Source: Pseudomonadota bacterium
Lineage (GTDB): Bacteria; Pseudomonadota; Gammaproteobacteria; Coxiellales; Coxiellaceae
Direction: 5' to 3'
NCBI GenBank assembly: GCA_018241585.1
Contig: JAFEDN010000483.1
Location: forward strand, 1 to 37,907
Length of the DNA: 37,907 nucleotides
The translations under genes were made by a program, and so were the position numbers. The notes beneath the pieces are model-generated. The model did not search any database, was not told the DNA's origin, and saw only the letters and a program-made list of their open reading frames with translations. Numbering within the stretch: position 1 is the first letter of the stretch; the number at the start of each line of letters is the position of its first letter. Below, piece by piece: positions 27,488 through 36,501 of the stretch.

Positions 27488-27580
27488 GAACGTTCAATTT
27501 TGCCTGTTATTCAACCAAAAACCGGCCGTGAGCATTGTGAGCACGAATTTTGGTTGAATAGCAGACAAAACTGAGCGTTC
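27488..27580. repeat. Long imperfect inverted repeat between sufB and sufC
   Basis: 33-base arms at 27488-27520 and 27548-27580 pair with four mismatches (two of them G-U in the plus-strand RNA), around a 27-base loop with CGGCCG and two GTGAGCA copies. A transcript would form a very stable hairpin in the middle of the suf operon. There is no T-run after it, so it is not a standard intrinsic terminator. It could set the ratio of sufB to downstream products, stabilise mRNA ends, or be a small mobile palindrome. Confidence 0.9.
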
Positions 27581-27610
27581 CAGTCTACAAGGTAAATAAT
27601 TTGGGGTTTT

Positions 27611-28366
27611 ATGTTATCTATTACAAACTTACAAGTGGCTTTTAATGAAATTCTGATTCTCAAAGGAATTAATTTAAAAGTAAATCCAGGTGAAGTACAT
27701 GCCATTATGGGTCCTAATGGTTCTGGAAAAAGCACTTTGGCCAACGTGTTATCCGGAAGAAGCGAATATACTGTTACTGGCGGCGATATCCAATTTTCAG
27801 ACCAATCTATATTGACTTGGACGCCGGAGCAAAGGGCAGTTGCCGGTTTGTTTTTAGCTTTTCAATATCCGGTGGAGATTCCAGGAGTCAATAATCTTTA
27901 TTTTCTGAAAACTGCTTTTAACAGTGTCCGTAAACAAAGAGGTGAAGCCACGCTGGACGCTTTTGATTTTATGAAATGCGTAAAAGAAAAAATGGCCATT
28001 TTAAATATGGATGAGAAATTTTTACAGCGGTCCCTAAACGAAGGTTTTTCCGGTGGAGAAAAGAAGCGTAATGAAATACTGCAAATGTTAATGCTGCAAC
28101 CGAAAATTGCTGTGTTAGATGAAACTGATTCTGGCTTGGATATTGATGCTTTGCAAATTGTCGCCAAAGGCGTTAATACGCTTAGAAATCAAAACACGGG
28201 TATTGTCGTTATTACCCATTACCAAAGATTGCTACGCTATATTGAACCTGATTTTGTGCATGTATTGGCGGCTGGAAAAATTATAAAATCTGGAAATAAA
28301 AACTTGGCTCAAGAGTTGGAAGAGCAGGGGTACCAGCAAATTCTTGCGGATGTTGAAGGTAAATAA
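27611..28366 (+). CDS. sufC: Fe-S assembly ATPase SufC
   Basis: A 251-residue ABC-type ATPase that drives the SufBCD scaffold. Walker A GPNGSGKST is at 34-42, the ABC signature FSGGEKKR at 146-153, Walker B IAVLDETDSGLD with catalytic Glu171, and the H-loop His203 in ITHYQ. The stop is directly followed by the sufD ATG with no gap. Confidence 0.97.
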   Translation: MLSITNLQVAFNEILILKGINLKVNPGEVHAIMGPNGSGKSTLANVLSGRSEYTVTGGDIQFSDQSILTWTPEQRAVAGLFLAFQYPVEIPGVNNLYFLKTAFNSVRKQRGEATLDAFDFMKCVKEKMAILNMDEKFLQRSLNEGFSGGEKKRNEILQMLMLQPKIAVLDETDSGLDIDALQIVAKGVNTLRNQNTGIVVITHYQRLLRYIEPDFVHVLAAGKIIKSGNKNLAQELEEQGYQQILADVEGK

Positions 28367-29584
28367 ATGATCAGCACTTATCCTCATTGGTCAGAACAAA
28401 GTTTGCGGCAGGCTCAGCCAGAATTACGCCTTCAGTTTTTGCAAAATTTTTTCAAGCAAGGTTTTCCGCAGCGAAATGATGAAAATTGGCGCTACCTTTC
28501 ACTGACGCCTTTATTGGAGCAGGTATTTAGAAGTGTGCGCCACCAAACCGAACATAATTATCCGGTTGAAAAATATTTTATACCCGATACTTATCGGTTA
28601 GTTTTTATCAATGGGGTATTGAATTCGACCTACTCATCCCTTTCAGAGTTAGCTCAAAGAATTTTTTTAAAAATGGAACCGGAATTCAGCGATCGGGAAT
28701 TTGCTCATTTTTCCTCCTTTTATTGGTTAAATGGCGCTTTAACCAATCAGGGGTGTCAATTATTTATTCCAGAAAATATCTCATTAGACCACCCAATCCA
28801 TTTATTATTTTTTTCGGAAAATGCCTCAGGAACCATGTTTCACCCTCGCAATCGGGTTGTGCTGTCGACTAACAGTCAAGCCACTATTATTGAGGAGTAT
28901 GCAGGGATCGGTGCAGGCCCATATTTCCAAAATGCAGTGAATCAGATCAGTTTAGCTGCTAATGCGCAGTTAAATTATTACAAAATACAAAAAGAATCGC
29001 TGGATTCATTTCATATTGCCAATACCTTGTTTGAACTTGCTCATGACAGTCTAGTACGCTCTTATCATTTTGCTTTAGGCGCCAGCATCAGCAGAGATGA
29101 CATTATTTTCAATTTAAACGAAACCGGGGCTAGCTGTGAGCTATATGGCTTCTATTTCCCAAAGGCTAATCAAAATATCGATTTTCATACGCGCGTTGAT
29201 CATTTCAGTGCGCATACTTTGAGTTCGCAATATTACAAAGGTATGATAGATCATCAAGGCCACGGTGTTTTTAATGGTAAGATGATTATACACCCTAATA
29301 CCCAACAGGTTAGTGCCCATCAGCAAAATGCTAACTTATTGTTATCGGAATCAGCAGCAATTGATAGCAAACCAGAATTAATTGTGCTCGCAGATGATGT
29401 ACGCTGCAGCCATGGGGCTAGTATCGGCAATTTGGATCAAAACGCTATCTTTTATTTAAAAACAAGAGGAATTCCTGAAACCATGGCTCGTACTATGCTA
29501 ATGCAAGGTTTTATTAATGATTTATTGGACAAGGTCCCTCAATCTTTATTGGCGGATCATATTCATCATGCTATTGCAGATTGA
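28367..29584 (+). CDS. sufD: Fe-S scaffold subunit SufD
   Basis: A 405-residue SufB paralogue in the SufBC2D complex. The conserved ADDVRCSHGASIGNLD segment carries the histidine corresponding to E. coli His360, the partner of SufB Cys405 in nascent cluster binding. The N-terminal region with DENWRYLSLTPLLE is typical. It starts immediately after sufC and ends 14 bases before the sufS ATG. Confidence 0.96.
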   Translation: MISTYPHWSEQSLRQAQPELRLQFLQNFFKQGFPQRNDENWRYLSLTPLLEQVFRSVRHQTEHNYPVEKYFIPDTYRLVFINGVLNSTYSSLSELAQRIFLKMEPEFSDREFAHFSSFYWLNGALTNQGCQLFIPENISLDHPIHLLFFSENASGTMFHPRNRVVLSTNSQATIIEEYAGIGAGPYFQNAVNQISLAANAQLNYYKIQKESLDSFHIANTLFELAHDSLVRSYHFALGASISRDDIIFNLNETGASCELYGFYFPKANQNIDFHTRVDHFSAHTLSSQYYKGMIDHQGHGVFNGKMIIHPNTQQVSAHQQNANLLLSESAAIDSKPELIVLADDVRCSHGASIGNLDQNAIFYLKTRGIPETMARTMLMQGFINDLLDKVPQSLLADHIHHAIAD

Positions 29585-29588
29585 TCCT

Positions 29589-29594
29589 GGAGGT
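29589..29594 (+). promoter_or_regulatory. Ribosome binding site that fixes the sufS start
   Basis: GGAGGT lies four bases before ATG 29599. It supports that ATG over the TTG at 29581, which overlaps the end of sufD. Confidence 0.75.
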
Positions 29595-29598
29595 ATTA

Positions 29599-30804
29599 AT
29601 GAACACTGCTGATTTTCCTATTTTAAAACAAACCATTTCCGGTAAGCCGCTGATCTATTTAGATACCGCCGCAACCTCGCAAAAACCGCAAATGGTATTA
29701 GATGCTTTACAAAAATATTATCAGCATGATCATGCCAATGTTCATCGAGGTGTGCATACCCTGAGTGCAAGAGCAACTGCCGCCTACGAAGCAGCGAGAA
29801 AAAAGCTACAAAAGTTTATCAACGCCGAACATAGCCATGAAATTATTTTTACTCGAGGAGCAACCGAATCGATCAACTTGGTGGCTAATTGTTTTGGCCG
29901 GTTATGTTTAAAACCTGGAGATGAAATCATTCTTTCTTCCATGGAGCATCATGCCAATATTGTTCCTTGGCAGGTCATTTGTGAACAAACCGGAGCGCAA
30001 ATTAAAGTTATTCCGTTACAAAATGATGGTAGTTTAGATTTGCTGACTTTTAAACAATTGATCAACCCTAAAACCAAATTAGTAGCTCTTACTCATATTT
30101 CTCATGTTTTAGGAACTTTAAATCCGGTCAAGTCGATCATTGCCATGGCGCATCAGCAAAATGTACCGGTTTTAATTGATGGAGCTCAAGCCGTAGCCCA
30201 TATTCCGATTGATGTAAAAGAATTAGATTGTGATTTTTACGTTTTTTCAGGCCATAAAATGTATGGCCCCACAGGTATCGGTGTGGTTTATGCCAAGTCA
30301 TCGTGGCTTGAAAAAATGCCTCCCTACCAAACTGGGGGCGGGATGATCAGGCGGGTCAGTTTTCAAAAAACAGAATATGGTGATTTACCTGATAAATTTG
30401 AAGCGGGTACTCCTAACATTGGTGGTGCGGTCGGTTTGGGAGCTGCGGTCGATTTTTTAAGTCAATATGATTATTCGCAAATTATGGCTCATGAAGTAGA
30501 AATGATGAGTTTCGCTTTAGATATGTTACATCAATGCCCTGAAATTCATGTGCTGCCAGCCCCTGGTCAACAAGTTGGTGTGATTTCTTTTACCATGAAG
30601 CAAGCACATCCACATGATATCGGCACTATCTTAAATCAAGATGGCATAGCGGTGCGCGCTGGACATCATTGCGCCATGCCATTAATGGAAACATTAAAAG
30701 TTCCGGCGACAGTTCGAATCTCGTTTGGTATCTACAATGATGTGCATGACCTGGAAAATTTTGCAATTTCTTTAAAAAAAGTAATTAAAGTGTTGGGTAT
30801 ATAA
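29599..30804 (+). CDS. sufS: Cysteine desulfurase SufS
   Basis: A 401-residue PLP enzyme that removes sulfur from cysteine for cluster assembly. The PLP lysine is Lys220 in FSGHKMYGPTG, and the persulfide cysteine is Cys358 in RAGHHCAMP, the group II (SufS) arrangement. It starts MNTADFPILK after a strong ribosome binding site. The expected sulfur acceptor is the SufU encoded next; no sufE is present here. Confidence 0.97.
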   Translation: MNTADFPILKQTISGKPLIYLDTAATSQKPQMVLDALQKYYQHDHANVHRGVHTLSARATAAYEAARKKLQKFINAEHSHEIIFTRGATESINLVANCFGRLCLKPGDEIILSSMEHHANIVPWQVICEQTGAQIKVIPLQNDGSLDLLTFKQLINPKTKLVALTHISHVLGTLNPVKSIIAMAHQQNVPVLIDGAQAVAHIPIDVKELDCDFYVFSGHKMYGPTGIGVVYAKSSWLEKMPPYQTGGGMIRRVSFQKTEYGDLPDKFEAGTPNIGGAVGLGAAVDFLSQYDYSQIMAHEVEMMSFALDMLHQCPEIHVLPAPGQQVGVISFTMKQAHPHDIGTILNQDGIAVRAGHHCAMPLMETLKVPATVRISFGIYNDVHDLENFAISLKKVIKVLGI

Positions 30805-30865
30805 TCATGTTCTGTGCCAGAAAAAATGGGGTCGTCATTGAAGTTAATCTTGTGCCGAGGTAATA

Positions 30866-31300
30866 ATGTTTGAAATTGAAAATCTTTATCAAGATTTAAT
30901 CATTGATCATAGCCGTTCACCCAGAAATTTTGGGAAATTACTCACAGCGAATTTGGAGCATGAAGGTTATAATCCATTATGCGGTGATAAAGTGATTATT
31001 TATCTACAGCAAGCAGAAGGTAAAATTCTTGAAATAAAATTTGAAGGCTGCGGTTGCGCGATCTCGATGGCCTCTGCTTCTTTGATGACCGAAATTTTAA
31101 AAGGAAAAAATAAGCAAGAACTGGTTAATCTTTTTGCGCTCTTTCATCAATTGGTCACCACCGGTCAAACTGATAATCCAGATAGCATGCAAAAATTAAT
31201 TGCTTTGGCAGGTGTGTCGGAGTTCCCAATGCGGGTTAAATGCGCCACTTTAGCCTGGCATACCGCATTGGCAGCCTTTAATAAAATTAATAATCCATAG
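30866..31300 (+). CDS. sufU: SufU-type sulfur-transfer protein
   Basis: A 144-residue NifU/IscU-like protein. Cys39, Asp41, Cys64 and Cys126 fall exactly two positions before the zinc ligands of Bacillus SufU (41, 43, 66, 128), and the segment before the last Cys has the SufU-type insertion. So it is more likely the zinc-bound sulfur acceptor for SufS than an IscU scaffold. GAGGT precedes the ATG. The 61-base gap after sufS shows only an 18-codon frame without support. Confidence 0.9.
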   Translation: MFEIENLYQDLIIDHSRSPRNFGKLLTANLEHEGYNPLCGDKVIIYLQQAEGKILEIKFEGCGCAISMASASLMTEILKGKNKQELVNLFALFHQLVTTGQTDNPDSMQKLIALAGVSEFPMRVKCATLAWHTALAAFNKINNP

Positions 31301-31312
31301 TCGGAGGTAAAA

Positions 31313-31675
31313 ATGAGCGAAAATCTAATACGTTTTTCTGAAAAAGCCATTGAGCATATTCAAAAATCTTTAAATCGTTTTCCAAATGGAGGTTTGCGTA
31401 TTTCCATAAAAAAAGCGGGTTGTTCTGGTTACAAATATGCTCCTGAAGTTGTTGCTCAACCACAGCCTGATGATATTGTTTATGATGCCGAAGGTGGAAT
31501 TCGAGTTTATATTGATGCTCGCTGGCAACAAGTTATTGCAGGTGTTTTGGTTGATTTACTAGATAAGGGCTTAGGGCAAAAGCAGTTAGTTTTTATCAAC
31601 CCCAATGTTTCTCAAGAATGCGGCTGTGGAGAAAGCTTCAGTTTGCCGAGTCAGAAAGATGACAAATTACTTTAA
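31313..31675 (+). CDS. sufA: A-type Fe-S carrier (SufA/IscA-like, HesB family)
   Basis: A 120-residue cluster carrier with the three conserved cysteines: Cys37 in GCSGYKY and Cys103/Cys105 in QECGCGESF. It passes clusters from the Suf scaffold to target enzymes. GGAGGT (TCGGAGGTAAAA) stands just before the ATG. Separating SufA from IscA or ErpA by sequence alone is uncertain; the operon position argues for SufA. Confidence 0.93.
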   Translation: MSENLIRFSEKAIEHIQKSLNRFPNGGLRISIKKAGCSGYKYAPEVVAQPQPDDIVYDAEGGIRVYIDARWQQVIAGVLVDLLDKGLGQKQLVFINPNVSQECGCGESFSLPSQKDDKLL

Positions 31676-31711
31676 TATTTTGCAACCTGTCATAGTTCGA
31701 GCATTGCTAAG

Positions 31712-32254
31712 ATGAGCACCACTACTGAAATTGCTTATTTATTTCGAGACTGCACGGTCGCGATGGTCCCTTCCGGCGCTAAGATGAAGCTTCGTAAAGG
31801 CACTGAAGTAAAAATCGTACAGCAGCTAGGCAACAGTTTTACTTTAGAAATTTTTGGGAATTTGGCGCGCTTGGAAGGTAAAGATGCCGATGCGATTGGC
31901 AAGCAAACGGCTGACCCTTTAGCGGATTTGCCGCCGGGTTCGAGCATCGATGATCAGGTTTGGGCAATGTTAAGTACGGTTTATGATCCAGAAATCCCGG
32001 TTAATATTGTCGAGTTAGGGTTGGTGTATGATTGTAAGATTTGTGAAAACGCCGATAAAAAATATGAAGTGACTGTGGTGATGACTTTAACCGCTCCAGG
32101 CTGCGGTATGGGGCCAATGATTGCCGATGACGCCAAGCAAAAGATCGAACGGATTCCTGAGGTTATTCAAGCAACTATCAATATCGTTTTTGATCCTCCC
32201 TGGAGCCGCGACAAAATGTCGGACGCTGCAAAGTTGGAATTGGGGGTATTTTAA
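31712..32254 (+). CDS. sufT: Putative Fe-S assembly protein SufT (DUF59)
   Basis: A 180-residue protein. The N-terminal part (about 1-75) is a small beta-rich extension typical of long SufT, and about 80-175 is the DUF59/MIP18 domain with DPEIPVNIVELGLVYD, LTAPGCGMGP and FDPPWSRDKMS. SufT supports cluster delivery or maintenance, especially under high demand. It is the last gene of the operon, before a weak hairpin. Confidence 0.94.
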   Translation: MSTTTEIAYLFRDCTVAMVPSGAKMKLRKGTEVKIVQQLGNSFTLEIFGNLARLEGKDADAIGKQTADPLADLPPGSSIDDQVWAMLSTVYDPEIPVNIVELGLVYDCKICENADKKYEVTVVMTLTAPGCGMGPMIADDAKQKIERIPEVIQATINIVFDPPWSRDKMSDAAKLELGVF

Positions 32255-32256
32255 CT

Positions 32257-32279
32257 GATGGTTAGCGCCATCTTGTTCT
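32257..32279 (+). terminator. Weak candidate terminator after sufT
   Basis: GATGGT at 32257-32262 pairs with GCCATC at 32267-32272 around a four-base loop and is followed by TTGTTCT. The stem is short and the T-run is interrupted, so this is only a candidate end of the SUF operon. Confidence 0.35.
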
Positions 32280-32371
32280 GAGTCTTGATGTCGGTTGGAC
32301 GTAAACAAACAATATCTACCGTCACTGAAATTAAACTGTTTTGCATATAAAATATATGTTACAATTCGGCC

Positions 32372-32866
32372 ATGGAAATGACCAGATTAAAAGATTTCAT
32401 CCAGGAGAAATTCAACAGTCAACCTGGTGTGATTGCTGTAGTATTAGATCGTGATATTCTCTTGCAGAAAGTAAATAGTATTCAAAATTGTTTAAAAACA
32501 ATTAGAAAGGCCACTGAGCATAAGCTTGAAAATTTAAACAATCAAATCGTCCAAGATGCAGTGGTTCTGAATATCCAACGAGCTGTCCAGTTGTGTGTCG
32601 ATATGGCTAGTTACATGATAAATAAACTGCATTGGGGGCTTGCCGCAAGTCTGCGAGAACTGTTTGTCATTCTCCAACAAAATGAAGTAATTGATGAAAA
32701 ATTAACCGAAAAAATGATAAAAATGGTCGGGTTTCGAAATATTGCGCTCCATGAATATCAAAAGTTAAATTTAGAAATTTTAAAAAAAATCATTGTAGAT
32801 CATTTATCTGATTTTGATGAATTTTATGAAGCTGTTTTAAAATACTGTGAACGTGTGGAAAAATAA
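32372..32866 (+). CDS. HepT-like HEPN toxin, probably fused to the N-terminus of a lost MntA antitoxin
   Basis: A 164-residue protein. Residues about 24-164 match HepT ([10 protein letters not shown] at the usual HepT start; [14 protein letters not shown]), with the HEPN RNase motif R-x4-H-x-Y complete at Arg122, His127, Tyr129. Residues 1-23 ([20 protein letters not shown]) are not HepT; they look like the first helix and strand of a MNT nucleotidyltransferase such as MntA, normally encoded upstream. A deletion in mntA that joined the frames would explain this. No antitoxin is nearby. The -10-like TACAAT ends only six bases before the ATG and no Shine-Dalgarno is seen. It ends two bases before rimO. 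Confidence 0.8.
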   Translation: MEMTRLKDFIQEKFNSQPGVIAVVLDRDILLQKVNSIQNCLKTIRKATEHKLENLNNQIVQDAVVLNIQRAVQLCVDMASYMINKLHWGLAASLRELFVILQQNEVIDEKLTEKMIKMVGFRNIALHEYQKLNLEILKKIIVDHLSDFDEFYEAVLKYCERVEK

Positions 32867-32868
32867 AT

Positions 32869-34164
32869 ATGCATTCTCGCCGAATAGGTTTTGTTAGTTT
32901 AGGTTGCCCTAAAGCGCTGGTTGATTCTGAACGAATTATTACCCAATTACGAGTACAAGGTTATGAAATGGCTTCGGCTTATTCAAAAGCCGATTTAGTG
33001 ATCGTCAATACCTGCGGTTTCATCGAGTCAGCGGTGGAGGAATCATTATCAACCATTCAAGAAGCTCTCGCCGAAAACGGTAAAGTCATTGTCACCGGTT
33101 GTCTAGGCGTTAAAGCAGACATGATTCGGGAACGATGCCCGGGCGTCTTACATATCAGCGGTCCCCAATCCTACGAATCAGTTGTGCAAGCCGTAAATCA
33201 ACAGTTGCCACCTCCTGAAGTAGATCAATTCACCAGTCTGGTGCCGCCACAAGGCGTTAAATTAACCCCGCGGCATTACGCTTATTTGAAGATTTCTGAA
33301 GGCTGTAATCACCGATGCACTTTTTGCATTATTCCTTCGATGCGCGGTAAATTAGTCAGCAGACCTTTGCAAGAAGTCATCGCAGAAGCAAAGAAATTAG
33401 CGGCTGCAGGGGTGAAGGAGTTGTTAGTGATTTCACAAGATACCAGCGCCTATGGTATTGATCTGAAATATGCTGATGACACACGTTTTATTAAATTATG
33501 TGAAGAGTTGGGACAATTAGGTATCTGGGTTCGCCTACATTACGTTTACCCTTATCCTCATGTCGATCAGGTAATCCCTTTAATGGCTGAAGGGAAGGTC
33601 CTACCTTATTTGGATATCCCCTTTCAGCATGCTAGTGAGCAAGTGCTGCGTCTAATGAAGCGGCCCGCGCATAGTGACAACATCCTGCAACGAATTCGCC
33701 AATGGCGGGAAATATGTCCTGAAATAACCATTCGTAGTACTTTCATTGTGGGTTTTCCAGGTGAAACTGAAGAAGATTTTGAACAGCTGCTAGAGTTTTT
33801 AAAAATCGCTGAATTAGATCGGGTCGGTTGCTTTAAATATTCTCCTGTGGCTGGAGCTAAGGCCAATCAACTGCCCAATCCGGTAGCTGCAGACATCCAA
33901 CAACAACGGTATCAACGATTTATGGAGTGTCAAATGGAGATTAGCCGCCGCAAGTTGCAACGGAAGATCGGTCAAGAATTAACAGTTTTAATCGATCAAG
34001 TTGATCAACAGGGAGCCATAGCCCGAAGCATGGCCGATGCCCCCGAAATCGATGGTTTAGTTTATGTAGAGGACGGACAGAAATTAAAAATCGGCGATTT
34101 CGTTAAAGCAATCATAGTCGATAGTTCTGAGCATGACCTTTATGGAACTATACAGGCGGGATAG
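32869..34164 (+). CDS. rimO: Ribosomal protein uS12 methylthiotransferase
   Basis: A 431-residue radical-SAM enzyme that adds a methylthio group to an aspartate of ribosomal protein S12. The N-terminal UPF0004 domain has Cys13, Cys49 and Cys78 for the auxiliary cluster, the radical-SAM cluster is Cys146, Cys150, Cys153 in CNHRCTFC, and a TRAM domain closes the protein (about 365-431). It consumes two [4Fe-4S] clusters, which fits its place after the SUF operon. The 3' end overlaps the convergent DUF378 gene by 17 bases. Confidence 0.97.
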   Translation: MHSRRIGFVSLGCPKALVDSERIITQLRVQGYEMASAYSKADLVIVNTCGFIESAVEESLSTIQEALAENGKVIVTGCLGVKADMIRERCPGVLHISGPQSYESVVQAVNQQLPPPEVDQFTSLVPPQGVKLTPRHYAYLKISEGCNHRCTFCIIPSMRGKLVSRPLQEVIAEAKKLAAAGVKELLVISQDTSAYGIDLKYADDTRFIKLCEELGQLGIWVRLHYVYPYPHVDQVIPLMAEGKVLPYLDIPFQHASEQVLRLMKRPAHSDNILQRIRQWREICPEITIRSTFIVGFPGETEEDFEQLLEFLKIAELDRVGCFKYSPVAGAKANQLPNPVAADIQQQRYQRFMECQMEISRRKLQRKIGQELTVLIDQVDQQGAIARSMADAPEIDGLVYVEDGQKLKIGDFVKAIIVDSSEHDLYGTIQAG

Positions 34165-34426
34165 TCTTATTAGAGGGTGGCACATGGGTATGAATCTGCT
34201 TAGTTTTGCACGAACCTTTACCGCACCATCGGCAAGCTAGAAAAATTAAGATAATGGCAGAGATTCCAACTAATACATAAATAATTCGTTCAACCAGCGG
34301 CCATTGGCTAAAGAGAGCAGCGATTAAATTAAAGCTAAAAATCCCGACCAAACCCCAGTTAATTCCACCAATAATAGTGAGAACCAAGCAAATCCAGCCT
34401 AATATTCCACACTTTGAATGTCTCAT
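34148..34426 (-). CDS. DUF378-family small membrane protein
   Basis: A 92-residue protein with two hydrophobic helices and the family signature ([20 protein letters not shown] and [15 protein letters not shown]), followed by a short Cys/Lys-rich tail. I start it at ATG 34426 because AGGAG stands seven bases upstream; the longer frame to 34483 lacks this. The function of DUF378 is unknown. Confidence 0.88.
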   Translation of the reverse strand: MRHSKCGILGWICLVLTIIGGINWGLVGIFSFNLIAALFSQWPLVERIIYVLVGISAIILIFLACRWCGKGSCKTKQIHTHVPPSNKTIPPV

Positions 34427-34498
34427 AGAACTCTCCTGATTACTCGGCTGCCTGTTTAAGCCGTAAAGCATATTATAGACCATATCAGGATAATCGGT

Positions 34499-35146
34499 TC
34501 AGCGAGTATCGCTGTAATACTTGACCCCAATTTTAATGGGCTCTCTGCCATTTTTGAGCCGCCAGCGATTGGTATCTCGAAGAGAATAGACGCAGCCACA
34601 ATATTCTTGCTGATAAAAATGCTCTCGTTTGGAAATTTCAATCATTCTGTGCGAGCCGCCGTCCTTGCGCCAATTAAAAGTCCAGTAAATCATTCCAGGG
34701 TAAGGGGCCGCAGCCCGCAACCCGCAATCGTTGATCTGTTGCATGTTCTTCCAACGAGAAATTCCTAAGGAACTGGAAATAATTTTAAAACCCTGTTCGT
34801 ACGCATAAAGTGCCGTCCTTTGAAAACGCATATCAAAACACATAGTGCAACGGATGCCGCGTTCCGGTTCATGCTCCATTCCTCGGGCTCTTTTAAACCA
34901 TTCATCGGGATCATAATCGGCATCAACGAAAGGAACATGATGTTTTTCAGCAAAACGAATATTTTCTTCCTTGCGGATCAGGTATTCATTTTGTGGATGA
35001 ATGTTGGGATTATAGAAAAAAATAGTATAGTCAATTTTAGAGGCCAACAACCGCTCCATCACTTCTCCTGAACAAGGAGCACAACAGGAATGCAGAAGCA
35101 GCCGCTCATTTTTAATTGGAAGTTCTAATAAAGGTATTTCTGACAT
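34499..35146 (-). CDS. queH: Epoxyqueuosine reductase QueH
   Basis: A 215-residue enzyme for the last step of queuosine tRNA modification, reduction of epoxyqueuosine. The cysteine pattern is complete: Cys21, Cys22, Cys25 (SCCAPC), Cys100/Cys103 (CTMC) and Cys183/Cys185 (YCGC), which hold a [4Fe-4S] cluster and a further metal site. QueH is the cobalamin-independent alternative to QueG. ATG 35146 gives a typical family N-terminus; ATG 35200 would add 18 residues and has no better ribosome binding site. Confidence 0.92.
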   Translation of the reverse strand: MSEIPLLELPIKNERLLLHSCCAPCSGEVMERLLASKIDYTIFFYNPNIHPQNEYLIRKEENIRFAEKHHVPFVDADYDPDEWFKRARGMEHEPERGIRCTMCFDMRFQRTALYAYEQGFKIISSSLGISRWKNMQQINDCGLRAAAPYPGMIYWTFNWRKDGGSHRMIEISKREHFYQQEYCGCVYSLRDTNRWRLKNGREPIKIGVKYYSDTR

Positions 35147-35262
35147 ATCGAATATATTAGTAATTTTTAGTTTTAATGTCCAAAAAATCTTACTGGTCAT
35201 TGATTTTTAACTTTTTGAAAATGATATGATAGCAGGCAGTTCACATATATAGACGTTGCAAT

Positions 35263-36498
35263 ATGATTAAATCCATTCTAAATAGAAGAATGTTTTCAAT
35301 ATTGATGCTGGGTATTTCATCCGGCCTGCCTCTTTTATTGATCGGTGGAACCTTAAAAGCCTGGATGCACGATCAAAAAATCAATTTGGCTACTATCGGC
35401 TTGTTTGCATTGGTAGGTCTGCCTTACTCGTTAAAATTTTTATGGGCGCCGCTCATGGATCGTTTTGTGCCTCCTTTTTTAGACAGAAGAAGAGGCTGGA
35501 TGGTGATATGGCAATTATGTTTAATCAGTGGTTTGATCATGTTAGCCAACATTCAACCTGCTGTGCACATTTGGCGTTTGGTTTGGGTTTGTTTATTACT
35601 GGCTTGTTTTAGCGCCAGCCAAGATATCGTTATCGATGCCTACAAAAGAGATATTTTAAAAGATGAAGAGCTTGGATTTGGTTTTGCCGTCGGTATTGCG
35701 GGGTATCGCATCGGTATGTTAGCTGCTTCAGGAGTCGCTTTGTTATTGGCTGATCGAATTGGCTGGCGTGATACCTATCTAATTATGGCGGCTACGTTAA
35801 TGATAGGAGTTGCTGGAGCTTGCTACGCGCCCAGTATTGAAAATTGTCAACCCCCTGTCAATCTCAAAGCAGCGGTCCTAGACCCTTTTTTACAATTTTT
35901 TAGCCGAAGTGAAGCTTGGATGATTCTGTTATTTATTTTGTTGTACAAAGTAGGGGATCAGATTGTCAGTGACATGGTTAATCCTTTTTATTTAGAAATG
36001 GGTTTTTCTAAAACTCAAATTGGGGTAGTTGCTAAGACTTTTGGTTTAGGATCGATGATATTTGGCGGTTTATTAGGCGGTTTATTACTTTTTAGGATGG
36101 GTATAGTAAGGTCTTTGTATGCTTTTGGAATATTTCAGGCGCTATCGATCTTATCTTTAACTATTTTTAATTATGTTGGCGCCAGTTTGCCTTGGCTTGC
36201 CGTGGCTGTTTCACTGGAAAATCTTGCCAGTGGTATGGCCGGTGCATCCTATTCGGCCTATATGGCGAGCTTATGCGATAAACGCTACAGCGCCACTCAA
36301 TATGCGTTATTTTCGAGCTTGATTGGCTTTACCCGGGTAATTTTTGGATCTGGCAGTGGTTTTGTAGCGGAGCATCTGGGATGGAACATATTTTTTATAG
36401 CCTGCGCTCTGCTCGCCGTCCCAGGTTTGCTGCTTTTGATTCATCTCCATCGAAAAAATGCGATCCTGCAACCAGCCAGCAATTCACACTTGGTGTGA
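35263..36498 (+). CDS. ampG: AmpG-like MFS permease
   Basis: A 411-residue major facilitator protein with about 12 hydrophobic helices. The AmpG pattern is visible in GISSGLPLLLIGGTLKAWM, LKFLWAPLMDRF and SASQDIVIDAYKRD. AmpG imports GlcNAc-anhydro-muropeptides for cell-wall recycling. It is shorter than E. coli AmpG (491) at the C-terminus, like many relatives. It is divergent from queH; a hairpin overlaps its stop codon. Confidence 0.88.
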   Translation: MIKSILNRRMFSILMLGISSGLPLLLIGGTLKAWMHDQKINLATIGLFALVGLPYSLKFLWAPLMDRFVPPFLDRRRGWMVIWQLCLISGLIMLANIQPAVHIWRLVWVCLLLACFSASQDIVIDAYKRDILKDEELGFGFAVGIAGYRIGMLAASGVALLLADRIGWRDTYLIMAATLMIGVAGACYAPSIENCQPPVNLKAAVLDPFLQFFSRSEAWMILLFILLYKVGDQIVSDMVNPFYLEMGFSKTQIGVVAKTFGLGSMIFGGLLGGLLLFRMGIVRSLYAFGIFQALSILSLTIFNYVGASLPWLAVAVSLENLASGMAGASYSAYMASLCDKRYSATQYALFSSLIGFTRVIFGSGSGFVAEHLGWNIFFIACALLAVPGLLLLIHLHRKNAILQPASNSHLV

Positions 36499-36501
36499 AT
36501 T
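36481..36501 (+). terminator. 9-bp perfect hairpin over the ampG stop codon
   Basis: AATTCACAC at 36481-36489 pairs exactly with GTGTGAATT at 36493-36501 around a TTG loop, and the TGA stop is inside the right arm. The following bases are T-rich only in part (GCTTCCTAGTTCTT), so it may act as a weak terminator or 3'-end protector. Confidence 0.5.

Noticed and set aside
30707..30730. GTTCGAATC-like sequence suggesting a tRNA T-arm
   Set aside because: It lies within the conserved end of sufS, and no cloverleaf can be drawn around it.
30807..30863. 18-codon frame between sufS and sufU
   Set aside because: No ribosome binding site and no similarity; it overlaps the sufU ribosome binding site.
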